A program made the translations under genes and the position numbers. Positions 1-11,870 of a DNA stretch of 64,000 nt are shown piece after piece (the stretch's first letter is position 1; each line of letters begins with the position of its first letter). The notes beneath the pieces are model-generated. The model was not told the DNA's origin, did no database searches, and saw only the letters and a program-made list of their open reading frames with translations. This stretch comes from Ornithodoros turicata. Taxonomy: Eukaryota; Arthropoda; Arachnida; Ixodida; Argasidae. The stretch lies in the NCBI RefSeq assembly GCF_037126465.1, contig NC_088203.1:90520668-90584667 (forward strand). The letters are read 5' to 3'.

Positions 1-141
1 CCCGCGTCCATTCGACCCCCTACCTTGATAGGTTGACCTTTCTCGAAAATCTGAATTCAATAGCAAGGGTTTTATGCGGTGTGCCCTGCAGTTGCAACAG
101 AGTTCTGACCTGACCTCCTCTTGCTCTGTTCTAGCCTTCTA

Positions 142-743
142 CATACCTGCCAACTTGGGAACATTCAAATTAGGGAGATTTCAAAAGCGAGGGGGGGGGG
201 GGTAGGAGAAAGACGATGTTGGGTGGCTTTTATTTGCATATGTAACAGGATCACACTTCACCCCAGCAGGCTCGTCGTTTTGCAGCAACAGACATTGCCC
301 TCTTCAAGAAACTATCTGGGTGTCAAGCTGTGACAAGGCTATGACACTTTCTCAAAAGAACGTGAGGACACAAAACTATGCCTCTGTTCTGTTTTCGAGA
401 TCAAGGTTCTCTTTGCGAGTAACGCAAGGTCGAAACAGCTAGTGCAAAGGCACCTTTGTCGCCCGAAAACATGGAGGAAATGCCCGAAACTAGAAGTGCT
501 AGAACTAGAACCATGACCAGAACCCCGTAACACAGAGGCTCCGCGAAGCGGCAGCGATGCCGATGGCAATTGGGCTGGTATTGGATTGACGTTTTCGTCT
601 GTGTGCCAGGAGAAACAGCAGGCGTTTGAGATATAGAGAGAGAAACTGCATTTTCCAGGAGATTTGCTTCTCGGCCGTACAATCGTACAAACCGGTCCGA
701 ATCCGGGAGTCTCCCGGATGAATCGGGAGAGTTGGCGGGTATG
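142..743. mobile_element. Non-autonomous TIR element with a 6-bp direct repeat at its ends
   Basis: The ends are inverted copies: CATACCTGCCAACT at 142-155 and its near-complement at 730-743 (one mismatch). Both sides are flanked by CTTCTA (136-141 and 744-749), which reads as a target-site duplication. The interior holds a poly-G run near 190-201 and no coding sequence I recognise. The superfamily is unassigned; a 6-bp duplication does not single one out. Confidence 0.5.
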
Positions 744-1190
744 CTTCTAGGACACCCCTGCTTGGCAAACTTCTAATCTTTCTCTTTGTAATGTAACGCA
801 GATCGGTCAGCGACTGACGCAGGCCCTGTTGGGGTTTTGTATTTAGGGACATAAAGAAAAGTCATTCTGCTCGAGTTGTCAGTTCGCAGAATTCAGCCAA
901 GGAAAGAGGCGCGTTTACTCCCCTGACCAAAACATGGAACGTTTTTCGAATATGTTTCGGAAACGATAATAATATTGCAGTCAAATGCAAGCTTTGCTTA
1001 CCCAAGAAGAAGATGCTTTCAGGGGGGAGGGAGGGGGGGGGGAGAAGACGTCAAACTCGTGTTTCAAACTGAAACGTGTGTCAAACTGACGTTCATGTGT
1101 TTTTCTACAACGCCTACCGAAGTATCTTAAGTGTCATGTCTGGCTGCCTCACTCCTCCCTTTGTCTCCCATGACCACGCATCTCCGAAGC
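744..1190. other. Stretch without recognised features
   Basis: Apart from a purine/poly-G run at about 1020-1042, nothing here resembles a gene or a repeat seen elsewhere in the window. Confidence 0.5.
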
Positions 1191-1194
1191 AGGT

Positions 1195-1385
1195 AAAAAG
1201 AGCACTGGCCGCGAGACCGGCAGGTGACCCGGGTCCGAATCTCGAGACCGTTCGCGCTGTCTGCGTAATTTCTCTTGGTATTCCTAGATGGTGTAAGACA
1301 AATACCGGCACAGTCACCTGTGAAGTCGCCCTAAGATGCCCGATCCCTCGAGCGACATGCTGCCATACTGTCAGGCAGACAGCCC
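1195..1385 (+). repeat. Degenerate tRNA-derived SINE
   Basis: A box-B-like segment (GGGTCCGAATCTC) is followed by blocks matching the better-preserved SINEs at 17.4 and 35.7 kb, including the GCACAGTCACCTGTGAAGTC region. It is strongly diverged and its ends are unclear. Confidence 0.4.
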
Positions 1386-2606
1386 GGTAACAACAGACCA
1401 CAAACAAACGTGATTGTTCCAGTTTCGGTTGCACAGTGGCTTGCTTAGCTTTTGCTTTGCATATCTTAGTCGCTTGTGTGATTCTAGCGTGTGAAGCTGG
1501 GTTGCGGTGTTGCCACTCCGGAGTTACAACGATTCCGGAACCATTTGAGCATTACCAGAACTTAGAAAGGAATGGGAATGAAATGGCGGCGACGGTCCTA
1601 GGAATGGAATGGTCCTGCACGCATCATGGAATAATTAGCCGAATTATACTTGATGAGTAACAGTGTAATAGGAATCGAGTTACATTGCGTCTGAGTAACC
1701 CTTTTCCGGTAACGTAATAACCTTTTTTGAGTAACTTACACAGCACTGGTGTCAATGCATTCTGCTTTGGAATATCTTTTCACTCTAAGCATCTGCGCAC
1801 CAAATGAAAAAAAAAAAAAGGTAATAGTATTCTGCTTCCACGTTAGCGCTGGACGTCTTGTTTCTTCGTGCACTACTAATCGTGGGGAATATTCTGCTGC
1901 GCAGCCACGAGATATTCCGACAGGAAACCGGCCGTGGATACGGTGTCGTTTACTGACTGCGCAGAACAATATACTCCCGGTATTTATTTATTTATACGTG
2001 ACGAAATCGTACCTTTGGTAGTGCCCTTGGAAAAGGGAGACGAGGGGGAATTTTCCTCCCCTATGTAAAGTTCCCATAGAACCACTCCCGAAATTCTTTT
2101 TCTTTCTTTTTTCCTTTTTTTTTTGTGTGTGTATGCCACTGTCGCCCCGAGAGCCGTCTTTTCATATTTAGAATACTGTTTAGAATATAACTCCCACTAG
2201 AATATTCCGTTGAAACGTCGCTCGTGTAAATACAGGGATATAGCGAGCTTTAAAGGACGTGACGCCGTCTTTAAGAGCCCGCCAATGACGATCGTATTTT
2301 CGCCGGACATAGAGATGAAGACAAGCCGGCAGTCGTATAGACAGCCACTGGTAGCCAGTCAATAAGCCTCATAAATCCTGTGTTTGAAATCGATTTGCTG
2401 AAGAAGACGACAACGCGATTCCAAATCTCCACGTAGCCAAGCAGTGAGAGAAGGCATTCAGCAGGCTTTCTGTACCATAGGGCGACGTTGGCACACCGCA
2501 GCTCTCAGCTGCCGTGACAATGGAAACAAGGCGCCATTAGCCGCATGAGCAGCCACTGGTTGCCGCAGTGATTCGACGAACCACGACCTAATATGTGTGT
2601 ATTCCC
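1386..2606. other. Mostly featureless stretch with GTAAC-rich patch
   Basis: GTAAC/GTAATAAC-type irregular repeats occur at about 1655-1735, like those at 5.7-5.85 kb and 16.0 kb. Short poly-A and T-rich runs occur near 1808 and 2100-2125. No gene is recognised. Confidence 0.4.
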
Positions 2607-2755
2607 CCGGGTTTTCCTCAGGCGCTTTGAGACAAATGTCGGCATAGTACCCTGTGAAGTAGGCCCAAGACGCACGATTTCCCCCTCACCTTGCGATACT
2701 CGTGACGCTGCCCGCCTCAGTGTGGCCGACTATACGTCAATCACCACCTCCACCA
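2607..2755 (+). repeat. SINE 3' fragment (Ruka-like family)
   Basis: This is a 5'-truncated copy with GGTTTTCCTCAGGCGCTTTG, then AAATGTCGGCATAGTACC and the GTGACG...GGCCGAC block, ending in a short CACCACC tail. It matches the 3' half of the SINEs at 35.7 and 60.4 kb. Confidence 0.6.
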
Positions 2756-4035
2756 TTCCTAAGCTAAGCTAAGGAGGGCATGGAGAAGCCCAGGAGATTT
2801 TCTTACGCCTAGGTGGCGTTGGCATATCTCATTCCACTAGAAACATAGGACACAATATATGATTCAATATGCTGCGCATGCGCAATGTCAAAATACGCAT
2901 TTTTCTGCTAAGATAAGCTTGGATACACTTCAGTATATAAATAAACACCTTAATATTTTGAACACAAGAAAAATGCTCATATTTCCTCAACACGCAGTCT
3001 GTAGTGATACCAGTATTGACAAACGTACGTCAACGTCCGATGCCACATAATCCAACCGCTGTATCAATCTACGCGGTCTCTTCTACCCTCCTCGTCATCC
3101 AGACCCGCGGTAGAGTTAATATGCAATTAGTATAGCATTTGCCCAATTCACTCGATTCGCATTCTATTTCACAAAACGAGTAATACTATTTCCGTGTCAA
3201 TAGGACACATATTGTTTGTAATTGCTCGCTATACTATCATAATTCGGAAGATTGACGGCAGTTATGTAGATTCTTATATCTTTCTTCTGCAGAAAGACAC
3301 CTAACCGTGCTTGCCGTTTGCACGATTATAAAAAGCGTTACACTGGAAAGCACTGCATTGATTTGTCCTCAAATGACATCGAGCCTGTTCGAACGTCTCA
3401 AAGAATTGTAACGTTCGTTGAACTGTTGGAACGCCAAGCATCGACGTCAAACTTTGTTGTTCGCAAAAAAAAGAAAAATGAAAAAAGTTCGCGATATTCC
3501 TAAGCACAATATCGATGCGTATTTCGGAACTATTATCTATTCCGTTGTTTGCTAAGTTGCTGTGAAGTGGAGCTTGCGCTTGCATAAAGGCGTGTCATAA
3601 CTTCTGACGCGAATATAAAAATGATTGATGAGTACTTTCCTTCATCCTGTGTCAACTTTGTGGACTTTTGCCAACTTTTGTGCGTTGTCCGTGAGTTCTG
3701 ACCCTAGCCTCACGACGACCCGTAATGATTCTTGTTCTCTGTAGGGGTACTGTCCATAAGGATAGACGTAGTCATTAAATTTAGAGTCGCAGCAGTCGCG
3801 CTATTCTGCCTAAATTCTACGTTGACCTTCCAAGACGCATTTGAGTGCAAAGATGGTCTCATGCTTGCGATGTTGGAAGTACACAAATTAGTGCAAACAA
3901 CAGTTTCTGTCTTTCTTTCCGTTTTTTTTTTTTTTTTTTTACTAACCAGCTCACGCACCGTACATATGACTATAAAGTATTTTTAGAGAATGTCCTGTAG
4001 TTTGCCTCAGGAACAAACGTCCCGATAACTGTTAC
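2756..4035. other. Stretch without recognised features
   Basis: AT-rich sequence with a (T)n run at about 3920-3939. No exon of the sidestep-like gene and no clear repeat was recognised. Confidence 0.4.
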
Positions 4036-4610
4036 GAGTTCATAACTCACACGTCGCCATACCAGCACTGGACTGCTGTTTCGGCACCTTTTTCGGCCTC
4101 CATGAGCCGTGCGCAGGTAGGCAACCTTTGAATGGGTGGCGGCAGAAGGCCACGCGGAACGTGGTGTCATATACTTTACTGTCTTTAACGTGAACATCTT
4201 CGACTCAGATGTGTCTGGTTGGGAAAAAGCAATAGTGAAGAAAATCTCCAACCAAGGTAGAGGAAGGGGTTACCCAACGTTTCGGAGCCGGTTCGGCTCC
4301 TTCTTCAGGGGCGACTGTAGAGGCCGGCAGCAGCTCAGGCAGGAACGCTGCAGCCAACGGCCACTACAGTCAGCCCTGAAGTAGGAGCTGAACCAGCTCC
4401 GAAACGTCGGTAACCCCTTCCTGTACCTTGCTTGGATATTTACCGTCTATGCACTGGGGCTTTCAGTTGGTGTGACTCCCAACCTGACGGTAGGACGTCT
4501 TCTGATGCCACCCGCTCACACGTTGCCTACCTGAGCAACGCTCATGAAGGCCCAATAAGGCCGAAGGCGCTATCCAGTGTCGGTGTGGCGGCGTTTGGGT
4601 TATAAACTCA
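4036..4610. mobile_element. Long-TIR (foldback-type) element
   Basis: The left arm from 4036 and the right arm ending at 4610 are imperfect inverted copies over roughly 110 bp (for example CAGGTAGGCAAC at about 4104 against GTTGCCTACCTG at about 4515). A central inverted pair at about 4254-4420 brackets GTTTCGGAGC. No coding capacity is seen. It lies about 120 bp upstream of exon A. Confidence 0.55.
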
Positions 4611-4728
4611 TACTATACTCATACGTTATGCAGCTGTATAGCGCTTCGTCTTCTTTTTCTTTCCCTCTAATGCATGTTACGTGTGTGGATTCGCGCGTGT
4701 GTCATTTGTGCGTGTGAATGTCTTGCAG

Positions 4729-4865
4729 ATGCCCCTCGCTGTCGCAACCAGAGCCAGGCTGTGCTCTACTATTCAACGGCACGAGAGGAGATGCGCATCA
4801 TCTGCGACATGGAGGCTGATCCACCCAGTCTCTCCTTTCGATGGATCGTAAGGAATAACAGCGAG
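4729..4865 (+). CDS. sidestep-like exon A: first half of the last Ig domain
   Basis: This is a 137-bp internal exon of a cell-surface protein of the sidestep type (in Drosophila these are Beat ligands used in axon guidance). The acceptor AG is at 4727-4728, with a pyrimidine-rich stretch around 4641-4665. The donor GTAAGC begins at 4866. The exon enters in phase 1 and leaves in phase 0. It encodes about 45 residues: an APRC motif at the start, the B-strand cysteine in IICDMEADP, and the Ig tryptophan in FRWIV, followed by NNS. This pattern (PxC, VxCEVxAxP, FxWxxNN) is typical of the membrane-proximal Ig domain of sidestep proteins. It fits in frame onto exon B. Earlier exons are not visible in the first 4.7 kb. 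The family call rests on remembered motifs, not on a search; a related Ig-superfamily receptor is the alternative. Confidence 0.75.
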
Positions 4866-5564
4866 GTAAGCTGGGTTACAAACCCGCTCTCCTATAGCGC
4901 CATCAGAGCCATTTTCTTTCTTGCCCTAATATGAAGTTTGGAAGCACACCCCTCGATACATTTTGTGTTATGGTTCAGCCCAAACCGATCATCAAAAGTT
5001 GTGCAATGAGACAATGATTGTACGATTCCTTGCGCGGTAATTCAGCACCACGGCCACGCGCTTGTTCGCTGTCGCTCCACAAGGCGATTATGCTTTTACC
5101 AAACTTGGACAATGAGAAAAGAAATACAAAACGTGTTCGGCGTTGTTAACAAGGAACGCGCGAAAGGTTCGTATCTCTTCATCCTGGGAAAGTTGAAGCT
5201 CGAAAGCCCCATACTCGAGAAAAGAGTAATAACGTTGCACCACGTTGTTGGAATGGGAGATCAAAGTGTTCGCTCAAGGATTACAAGACGGATCGGTTTG
5301 GGTTCCTCTCCCCCCGCCTCCCCCTTTTGTTTCTGTAATTTCTTCCTTTACTTCATCCTTAGAGATCCATTCTTCTTTTGCTGCTGGAGAGAATACATGT
5401 TTTGAGCACGGTTCTAAACAAGGGATCCCGAGAGGGCGTCCTTTGTTGTAGGATAGGATATGTGTTGGTAAAGCCGCAGTTGACCTCCCGTACGTTGAAG
5501 CGTAAACTGAAGCAGTGGTTGTTCTCAGCATATCTGAAAGAGACCTCGTGTGCTGCAGTATCCA

Positions 5565-5588
5565 TCTGATGATGATGATGATGATGAT
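5565..5588 (+). repeat. (GAT)n microsatellite
   Basis: Seven to eight tandem GAT units in intron A-B. Confidence 0.7.
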
Positions 5589-5689
5589 TTGGGTGTTTCA
5601 TCGTCACAGGGGATACTCCAGCCCATTGTTCACGGTTAAATTGGTAAACTGGTGCAAATACGAGTGCAGCTTTACAGTGAGTACCGAAG

Positions 5690-5850
5690 TCCTGCAGAAA
5701 GGAAGAAGTTACTTCACAGGAGGAACTCGTTACAAGTTAAGCTTCTCTGTAAGAATAACAAACGTAACAAAAGTAACTTACAAACGAAGTTATAAAGTTA
5801 CGGAAACTAACCTGAAGTTGCCAAGTTACTTTGGAAATGTAACGAGTTGC
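5690..5850. repeat. AGTTAC-rich irregular repeat
   Basis: GTTAC/GTAAC motifs recur about every 10-20 bp in both orientations. This resembles one arm of the kind of terminal sequence that precedes the foldback element near 46.1 kb (GTAATAC-type motifs). It may be a solo transposon end. Confidence 0.35.
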
Positions 5851-6692
5851 TTTTAGTTATTTACTGCGCAATATGTTGTGCTTAGTTCTTCACCTTTGTA
5901 TAATTACTTCAGATCTTGATATCAAAATGATTGGTGCAGGACGTTTTATAATAGTTTCCATGCACCAAAATTATACCAATCCACGATGAGAGAAGCTGTA
6001 CCCATAACGTATCTCTATGCGCTTTCTTAGGTTGGCTTTGAAAGATTTTGGTGCCGCAAGAAACTTCTTCAACGAAGAACAAAACAGGCACCGGATGTTT
6101 AAGTTGCCATCCTCTATGCATATTTCGAAGTACTGCGCCAAAAGCGACATTTTAGCTACCCAGTGCCCGCCGCCATTAGAAATACACCGATCGCCGCTAT
6201 GATGAACATCACATGACTTCGGAATAGCCGGCGAAAACTTACTTCGTAGCGTTCATCGCAAAAACAAGAGAACCTGGATGAAGAACCGCCGTGCTCGTGC
6301 AATGAGTGCGCACTTGGCTGTCTTCCCAATAGAGAGGGAGGAGGAAGCACGCGTTATTTTGTGCATCACAATCACAATAGACGATTTTACAAAGATGCGT
6401 GCGCCACCAAGCGTGCGGCGCAAAACAGCATGGGAACTTTGAGCGACACTTCTCCGACGTCCGCAACGGTTTACCCCGGCTGACGCCGCTCCTGCGCACA
6501 CCAGGAATGTTGTTGTTCTTCCTCTACCTCCGCCTCTGACCGTCTCGTAATGCTCTAGGGCACTCGAAGTTCCCATGAGCCTTTGCGTGCCTCAGGTGGC
6601 GCTTGCTTTTCTCAAAAGGAACTTGAAATTTGTCCTTCAGTTCCCGAAAAAAGTTCTGACTTCTGCAAGAAGTTACTGGAACTGAAAAGCAA

Positions 6693-6747
6693 GGACTCAA
6701 GTTTGTTCTTACCAAACCTTTCGTTTGGTAAGAACAAACTTGAGTCC
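6693..6747. repeat. Perfect 24-bp hairpin
   Basis: The arms 6693-6716 and 6724-6747 are exact reverse complements separated by 7 nt. It could be a very short MITE or the remnant of two fused TIRs. Confidence 0.8.
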
Positions 6748-7442
6748 TATAGTTAGCCTATACTTAGATACAGTAAGTAGTTACCTGTAAAGAGTTACCC
6801 CCAACACCGAGTCCTATATCGTCCTGAAGGGTCAGTATTGTTTTTATGACAGCGTTGGTGGACTGGATTTGACCATGGACAGTGCAATTTTGTCACGCTG
6901 ACAGGCGAGAGTGCAAGTGATTTCGAGACACTATAAGGTGCGCAGCGCCATGATTTGCCATCAAAAGATCAACGAGAGTCGGGTATGTACTCGTTATTCG
7001 CGTGGGTACCGTGACAAAGCACGTTTGTATTTTCGGAGCAAAGTTTTAGGAAACTGTTACTGCGTAAAACAATGCTATGCGTCCACTTGGTGGACGACAG
7101 GTATGTGTCAGGATTTCCCGTTCGCATTTCGCTGGTAACATATTGATATTTGCATAGGGGAGAAGCTGTGCAAGTACTTCAGTGTCGAGGTTTCTTTCTT
7201 TTTCGTTATAACGAGACACCGCGCCGTCCCGCAGACCGTTGCAAATTGTTAGACAGACAGTGTCTATACTAAGCAGGAATGAACATCTCTGTGTCATCAA
7301 TGTAGTTCGGTCTAACATTTTCCATCCTTACTTCTGTGCCGGTGCGTTTGCTCTCAACGAATAGTCTACTGGGGCATGTCACACAACGTGTCACAGAGGT
7401 GATTAACGACGTTTTCAATATCGTGTGCCTGCTGTAGCCCTA

Positions 7443-7693
7443 CACTCTTAAAAATGAGCTTCACCGCATAGCACGCTCCTAGCGAACCATCATCTTGAGT
7501 GATATCCTTATCTGGCCTGATTTGTTGAAAACGGGAGGCGTACGCTTTTTTTTTGTGACAATTATGAACAGCATAAGCGTCACAAAAAAGGCGCACGCTT
7601 CCCGTTTTCAACAAATCAGAGGCAACAACGTTGTCATTCGGGATGATGGTTGGCTAGGAGCGTGCTGTGTGGTGAAGTCCATTTTTAAGAGTG
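7443..7693. mobile_element. MITE (Tc1/mariner-type ends), family B
   Basis: A 251-bp near-palindrome with ends CACTCTTAAAAATG, flanked by TA on both sides (7441-7442 and 7694-7695). Internal blocks are GCATAGCACGCTCCTAG and its inverted partner. A shorter copy is at 39.6 kb. The TA duplication suggests mobilisation by a mariner/Tc1-type transposase. Confidence 0.75.
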
Positions 7694-7882
7694 TAGTGCT
7701 CAGCAGGTGATCGGCCTCTTTAACGCCTATGAGTTCAGTAATTCACTGCTGGATGCGTCGTAGAGCTTGCCTCACTGGACATGCCACTTGCGAATTACGT
7801 CTACTGATGCGCTGGCGGCAGACGTCGTGTCTTCATCAGATGTCCCTTGCTTTTACTACTGAGCTCAGCATCTAACGTGACG

Positions 7883-10093
7883 CAGGGGTGATCCAGCCAA
7901 ATTCATATTTGGAGCAATTTTTGGAGCATGAAAAACTACATTTTGAAGCACTTTTGGAGCAAATATTACGGCTTGGAGGAGACCTGGAGCAGCCCAAACG
8001 TTACAGTTCATTCAACTCTTAACTCCTCGCCAATGTGACAGGCTGCAGAAAAAGACTCCTGACTGCTTGTCAAAATCTATTTAGGAATCCTATTGATGAC
8101 ACCAAACAGAAGATCCTAGAATAATAACTTTTATTGAAACAGCTGCCATATTTAGTCTATCCTACACATACTGTGTGCGCACTGCTACATAAGCTTTACT
8201 GCTATATAAGCTTCACTCCTCGGAAAACGGCTCAGCACTCTCTGGACTAACGACATCAACTCCATATAAAGTACATGTAGGAGGGGCTCTTGCTTCTGAA
8301 AGAGTTTTTGAAACCCGGAGAAGAGTTCCGCACAGTTCTTCAAGAATAATGTCTTTGAATAGAGATCCTTCCCCGAAAATGTGGCAGAAAGCCTGCCGTG
8401 CATGCTCTGTGCACCTGGTCGCTGTCCCGTAGCATCTTGTTTACTGAAGTACGCCTGAAGAGCTTCGAACTGTTTTTCCACACGACTTAGTGACTCTTGG
8501 GGAGTCAACCAGCGGTTTGAAACATGCCCCAGGAATACATGAGGCGCAATTCTAAGTGCATCCTGATGTACCTTAAAGGATTCAGAACGAGCAGCACTAG
8601 TTTTGAACTAGTAGTAAGAGATATTCCTGACAGACTCCTCGACGTCTGATGCAAATGCATCTAAGCCCCTTGCAAAAGCATTGTGTACCTTGTGCAGGTA
8701 GCGGTTACCAACATCTATCAAAGTTGATGGCACGGAGTCCTGAAGTTTGTTCTTGACACTCTTAATAACATTTGGCCCATCACTAAAAAAACGAATCCCT
8801 GCTTCGGTAGTACTGCCACAGCATCCTCTAAGCAGTGCACAATTATATCTGCAGTAGCACGTACAAGGTTGAATTACTGCAGGTGGTCAATGACCATCCT
8901 CTTGCTGCTTGACGGAGAAGTGCCTCACGAGTATATATCTAGCTCCTAAAACCCTAAGCCTTTGTTCAGGCTTAGGGGTTTCATCTATCAGTATTGAGAA
9001 AAATACACCTGGATGACACAGTTCGTCTACCACCTGAGACTTGAAATACTGACCTAGTCCGTCAGTCACAATGCGGGACAACTTCGTCCTACCGCAGCTC
9101 AAGCCCTTAGCGATTTCGCTGTCCGGGAACATGCCTGGAAAACTTCAGTTGCAGTGTCTCCCCATGTGAAAGAAACTGACTTGGAAATAGTAGACAATGC
9201 AAAAATTACATCTTTAACATACATAACATAAATAACATATAACATAACATGCTTTCGTCACGAGATCTCGTTGTGGTGTGCAACCACAGAAGCCCAGCTG
9301 GGCCTGGATAGCTTTGGGTGGCTGGAGTTTCCAGTCCTTGTCTCTGTACCTTACAGCGCATTCAATGTGCTTCTTCATTGTGGCCTGTCGTTTAATTGCA
9401 GTCATGCCGTCACAGGAAATCATGCAATCGCACAGGACACGAAACGCGTCTGTCCTTTGCACCACAGATGAATGAAGTCATTATTGGGGTCCACTTCACG
9501 AAGCACTGCATCGTTGAACCTTGTATTACGACCTGGAATGAAAGTTTGCCATCATGATACGCATACAAACCTACTACATATGAAAAGCAGGGGAGAATCG
9601 GCGAAACGAAACTATACGCGCGATATGCACGTGTCAGAGCTAGAATAAAAATAAACGGTTTTTGCTTTCGGGCAAGCATGAAACACAAACCTTGTACTTA
9701 CGTTTGCTCATCCCCAGCCGTCCTCAGTGTTTTATTCAAACTGTCTCGGTTGTACGACCACAAACACGACGCTCGGCTCCGCAAGACCAACGCAAATGTT
9801 CAGATGCATGGTTGGCTTATGACTACGGCTACATCGCATGGGTTGGCTTGGATTGAATTATAGCTGGATTGAGGTGGATTTTATTGGATTGGATTGGATA
9901 GGCATTGTTAACGAAGTCCTCAACATGGATTTTCATACGGGTTGCCGAACGAAAACCTGATTTTGCTTCGAAAAACATGGAAATTGCCCAGTTTGGCGCC
10001 AATTGGCGCACACCTACTATGTTCGGCGCACACGGGCGTAGAGGCCTCGCTTTGTAGCAAATTGGCGCAATTGACGCAGCTGGATCACCCCTG
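7883..10093 (-). mobile_element. hAT-type DNA transposon (decayed)
   Basis: A perfect 15-bp terminal inverted repeat, CAGGGGTGATCCAGC, lies at 7883-7897 and 10079-10093; it matches the usual hAT end pattern CAGnGnTG. Subterminal repeats are present: TTGGAGCA on the left and TTGGCGCA on the right. The interior carries a broken hAT transposase reading frame on the minus strand. No 8-bp target duplication is obvious, which fits an old insertion. Total length is 2.2 kb. Confidence 0.75.
8185..9540 (-). pseudogene. hAT-family transposase pseudogene
   Basis: The segments read in order on the minus strand. An N-terminal zinc-finger-like part lies at about 9540-9290 (WCKG, a cysteine pair in VLCDCM, then KKHIE). 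A catalytic-core segment at about 9132-8887 contains FSILIDET, the DxT motif of the DUF4371-like part of hAT transposases. A middle part at about 8880-8515 contains SDGPNVIKSVKNKL and HKVHNAFARGL, followed by an in-frame stop and FKTSAARSES. The C-terminal part at 8508-8185 begins PQESLSRVEKQFEAL. The parts sit in different frames or are separated by stops, so no full transposase can be made. The placement inside hAT-type inverted repeats supports the family. It is old and inactive. Confidence 0.7.
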
Positions 10094-10349
10094 ACTGGGG
10101 TTGCGGTATATCCAACTCTCCTTGAATAGTTTGCCGTTGAGGGATGCTTCCCGCGTTCCAGGGCATTGAGTTCGTTCGTGATCAAGCATTTGTCATTCAG
10201 GTAAAACCTCTCGACAAGGTATATTATATATCTCGTGGGTTACCGTCCACCATGGCAGTCCGCTGCAGGTGGTACAGTAGTAATATGTGAAAACTACTTA
10301 CCCTACCTGAACTGACATAGTTAAGTTACCTCAAAAGGACGGTGTGGAA

Positions 10350-10918
10350 GAGTTCGTGCGCAAATGGTGTCACCACCCTTCTATCTTGCTTCACAGTGGG
10401 CGTATGACCGTCTCTGGAGCGCCCCCCTGAGCGTCATTCACGTGCTCTCATTTGCCCTGTAAATACTCTGTGCCCGTGTATATACTCATTATGTACTGCA
10501 TTCCATACTGTAGATAATCGCATACATCTAGAGTGGTGAACTTAAGGAGTACTATGTGTGTTTGTAGTAAGTAAGCATGTAAGTGTAGTATGTACGTAAG
10601 TATGCGTGTTTGTATGTACACTCTAAAAACGCTCTGCACCAATCATTGCCACGAATGATAGGGTCATCGCTTCTGATTCGAAGAAACAGGGGGGCGTACG
10701 CCTTTTTGTGTCAATTTGGATATATGATAATTGGCACAAAAGACTTATACGCCTTCCTTTCTCCTCGAATCAGAAGCGATAACCCTATCATTCGTGGCAA
10801 TGGTTGGCGCACAGCGTGCTATGCGGTGAAGTTCTATTTTTGAAGTGTAAGGCGTATGTCAACTAAGGTTCCTAAGGTATTCCGTTCTTGATTTTAATAA
10901 ATGTTCCTTCAACAACAA
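10350..10918 (+). mobile_element. 5'-truncated Tx1-like LINE (3' UTR only), interrupted by a MITE
   Basis: From about 10350 the sequence matches the last coding part and 3' UTR of the LINE at 40.3-45.6 kb: GCGCAAATGGTGTCA, then GACCGTCTCTGG, CATTCACGTGCTCT, a TGTATG-rich stretch, and an AATAAA-type end with CAACAACAA. A 229-bp MITE splits it between 10617 and 10849. Confidence 0.8.
10619..10847. mobile_element. MITE (Tc1/mariner-type ends), family A
   Basis: Ends CACTCTAAAAAC and its complement are flanked by TA at 10617-10618 and 10848-10849. Internal inverted blocks include GGGGGGCGTACGCCTTTTTG. It is inserted in the LINE 3' UTR; the intact LINE at about 45.55 kb shows the empty site with a single TA. 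Confidence 0.8.
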
Positions 10919-10919
10919 G

Positions 10920-11735
10920 GAATACAGCTGCTAACTGCCAGAGTATTTCAGACAGCGAAGGGTTTTAACTTGCAGTCCGCCAGTGATACTGGTTCGGTGG
11001 TTTTGTACCGCATTGCAGTCAAAGGAAGAGAGAGAGAGGGGGAAACGTGTTCCGAATGTTGATAAAGCTAATCTTTCTAAGCGACCACAAATGTCCATGA
11101 CAGATAAGGACAACCATGAATCGTCATCCTGTCTAACGGTAGAAACCATATGACATTATAGTGTTCCGAATAGCGATAGTCATAAAACGTTAAGCCATGG
11201 CTAGAGTCCCGAAGATACCCATGAAGTATTATAGCGTTCACTAGTAGTCACAAATCATCGTATTTCTGCAAGTAAACCGTTTAAAGTAGCCACAAGCAGC
11301 CTGGCAACCATGTCACGTTATGAATGTCGAAGATTGCATGGACTGAATTCGATAGCGCTTGGGTTGACCCTCCTCCGGGCGAGGTATTTTGCCGTAGCAA
11401 ATGGGAATCGTCTTTCCGAGAGTCACTTTGCCTGTCGGCGTGGGAAGGAACATCGTGCTTTCTTCCTCTTCCACAGCATAGAAGAGCTTCTCGATATTCT
11501 TTTCTCTATTCACCCTCGGGTCACAAGGTATTTCCGAGAAGTGTGGCTAAAATGACAGCTGTCTCATACATTCATCGAATGATATAGCATCTTGCTGAAT
11601 CTCCTCGCGTCGCGGATGGCAGCAAGTGCGGCGAGTAGATGGTTCCAGTCGGGTGCCATTTCAGGGACGAATCAATTGAAGAAGTAGCTTGTACTGTACA
11701 AAGCCATGAGTACCCCCGGGGGGTGACCCAGGTAC
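10920..11735. other. Stretch without recognised features
   Basis: A short GA-rich run occurs near 11027-11041. Nothing else was recognised. Confidence 0.4.
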
Positions 11736-11739
11736 TTAG

Positions 11740-11870
11740 GGAATTTAGGGATGTCGCGAACTTTTTTCGAACCGGGAAGTTCGAGGTCGAAGATAAGGAT
11801 GGTTCTAAGAATTCGAAGAAGAAACTTCGAATTTTTTTGCGAAGTTCGAGCAGGTTGACATAGTTCGATG
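11740..11870. repeat. TTCGAA-rich cluster with a TAGGGATGT end
   Basis: It begins with TAGGGATGTCGCGAAC near 11748 and contains repeated TTCGAA/AAGTTCGA motifs. A TAGGGATGT start is common among hAT-type element ends; a similar start occurs at 15767. Probably a non-autonomous hAT end. Confidence 0.35.
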
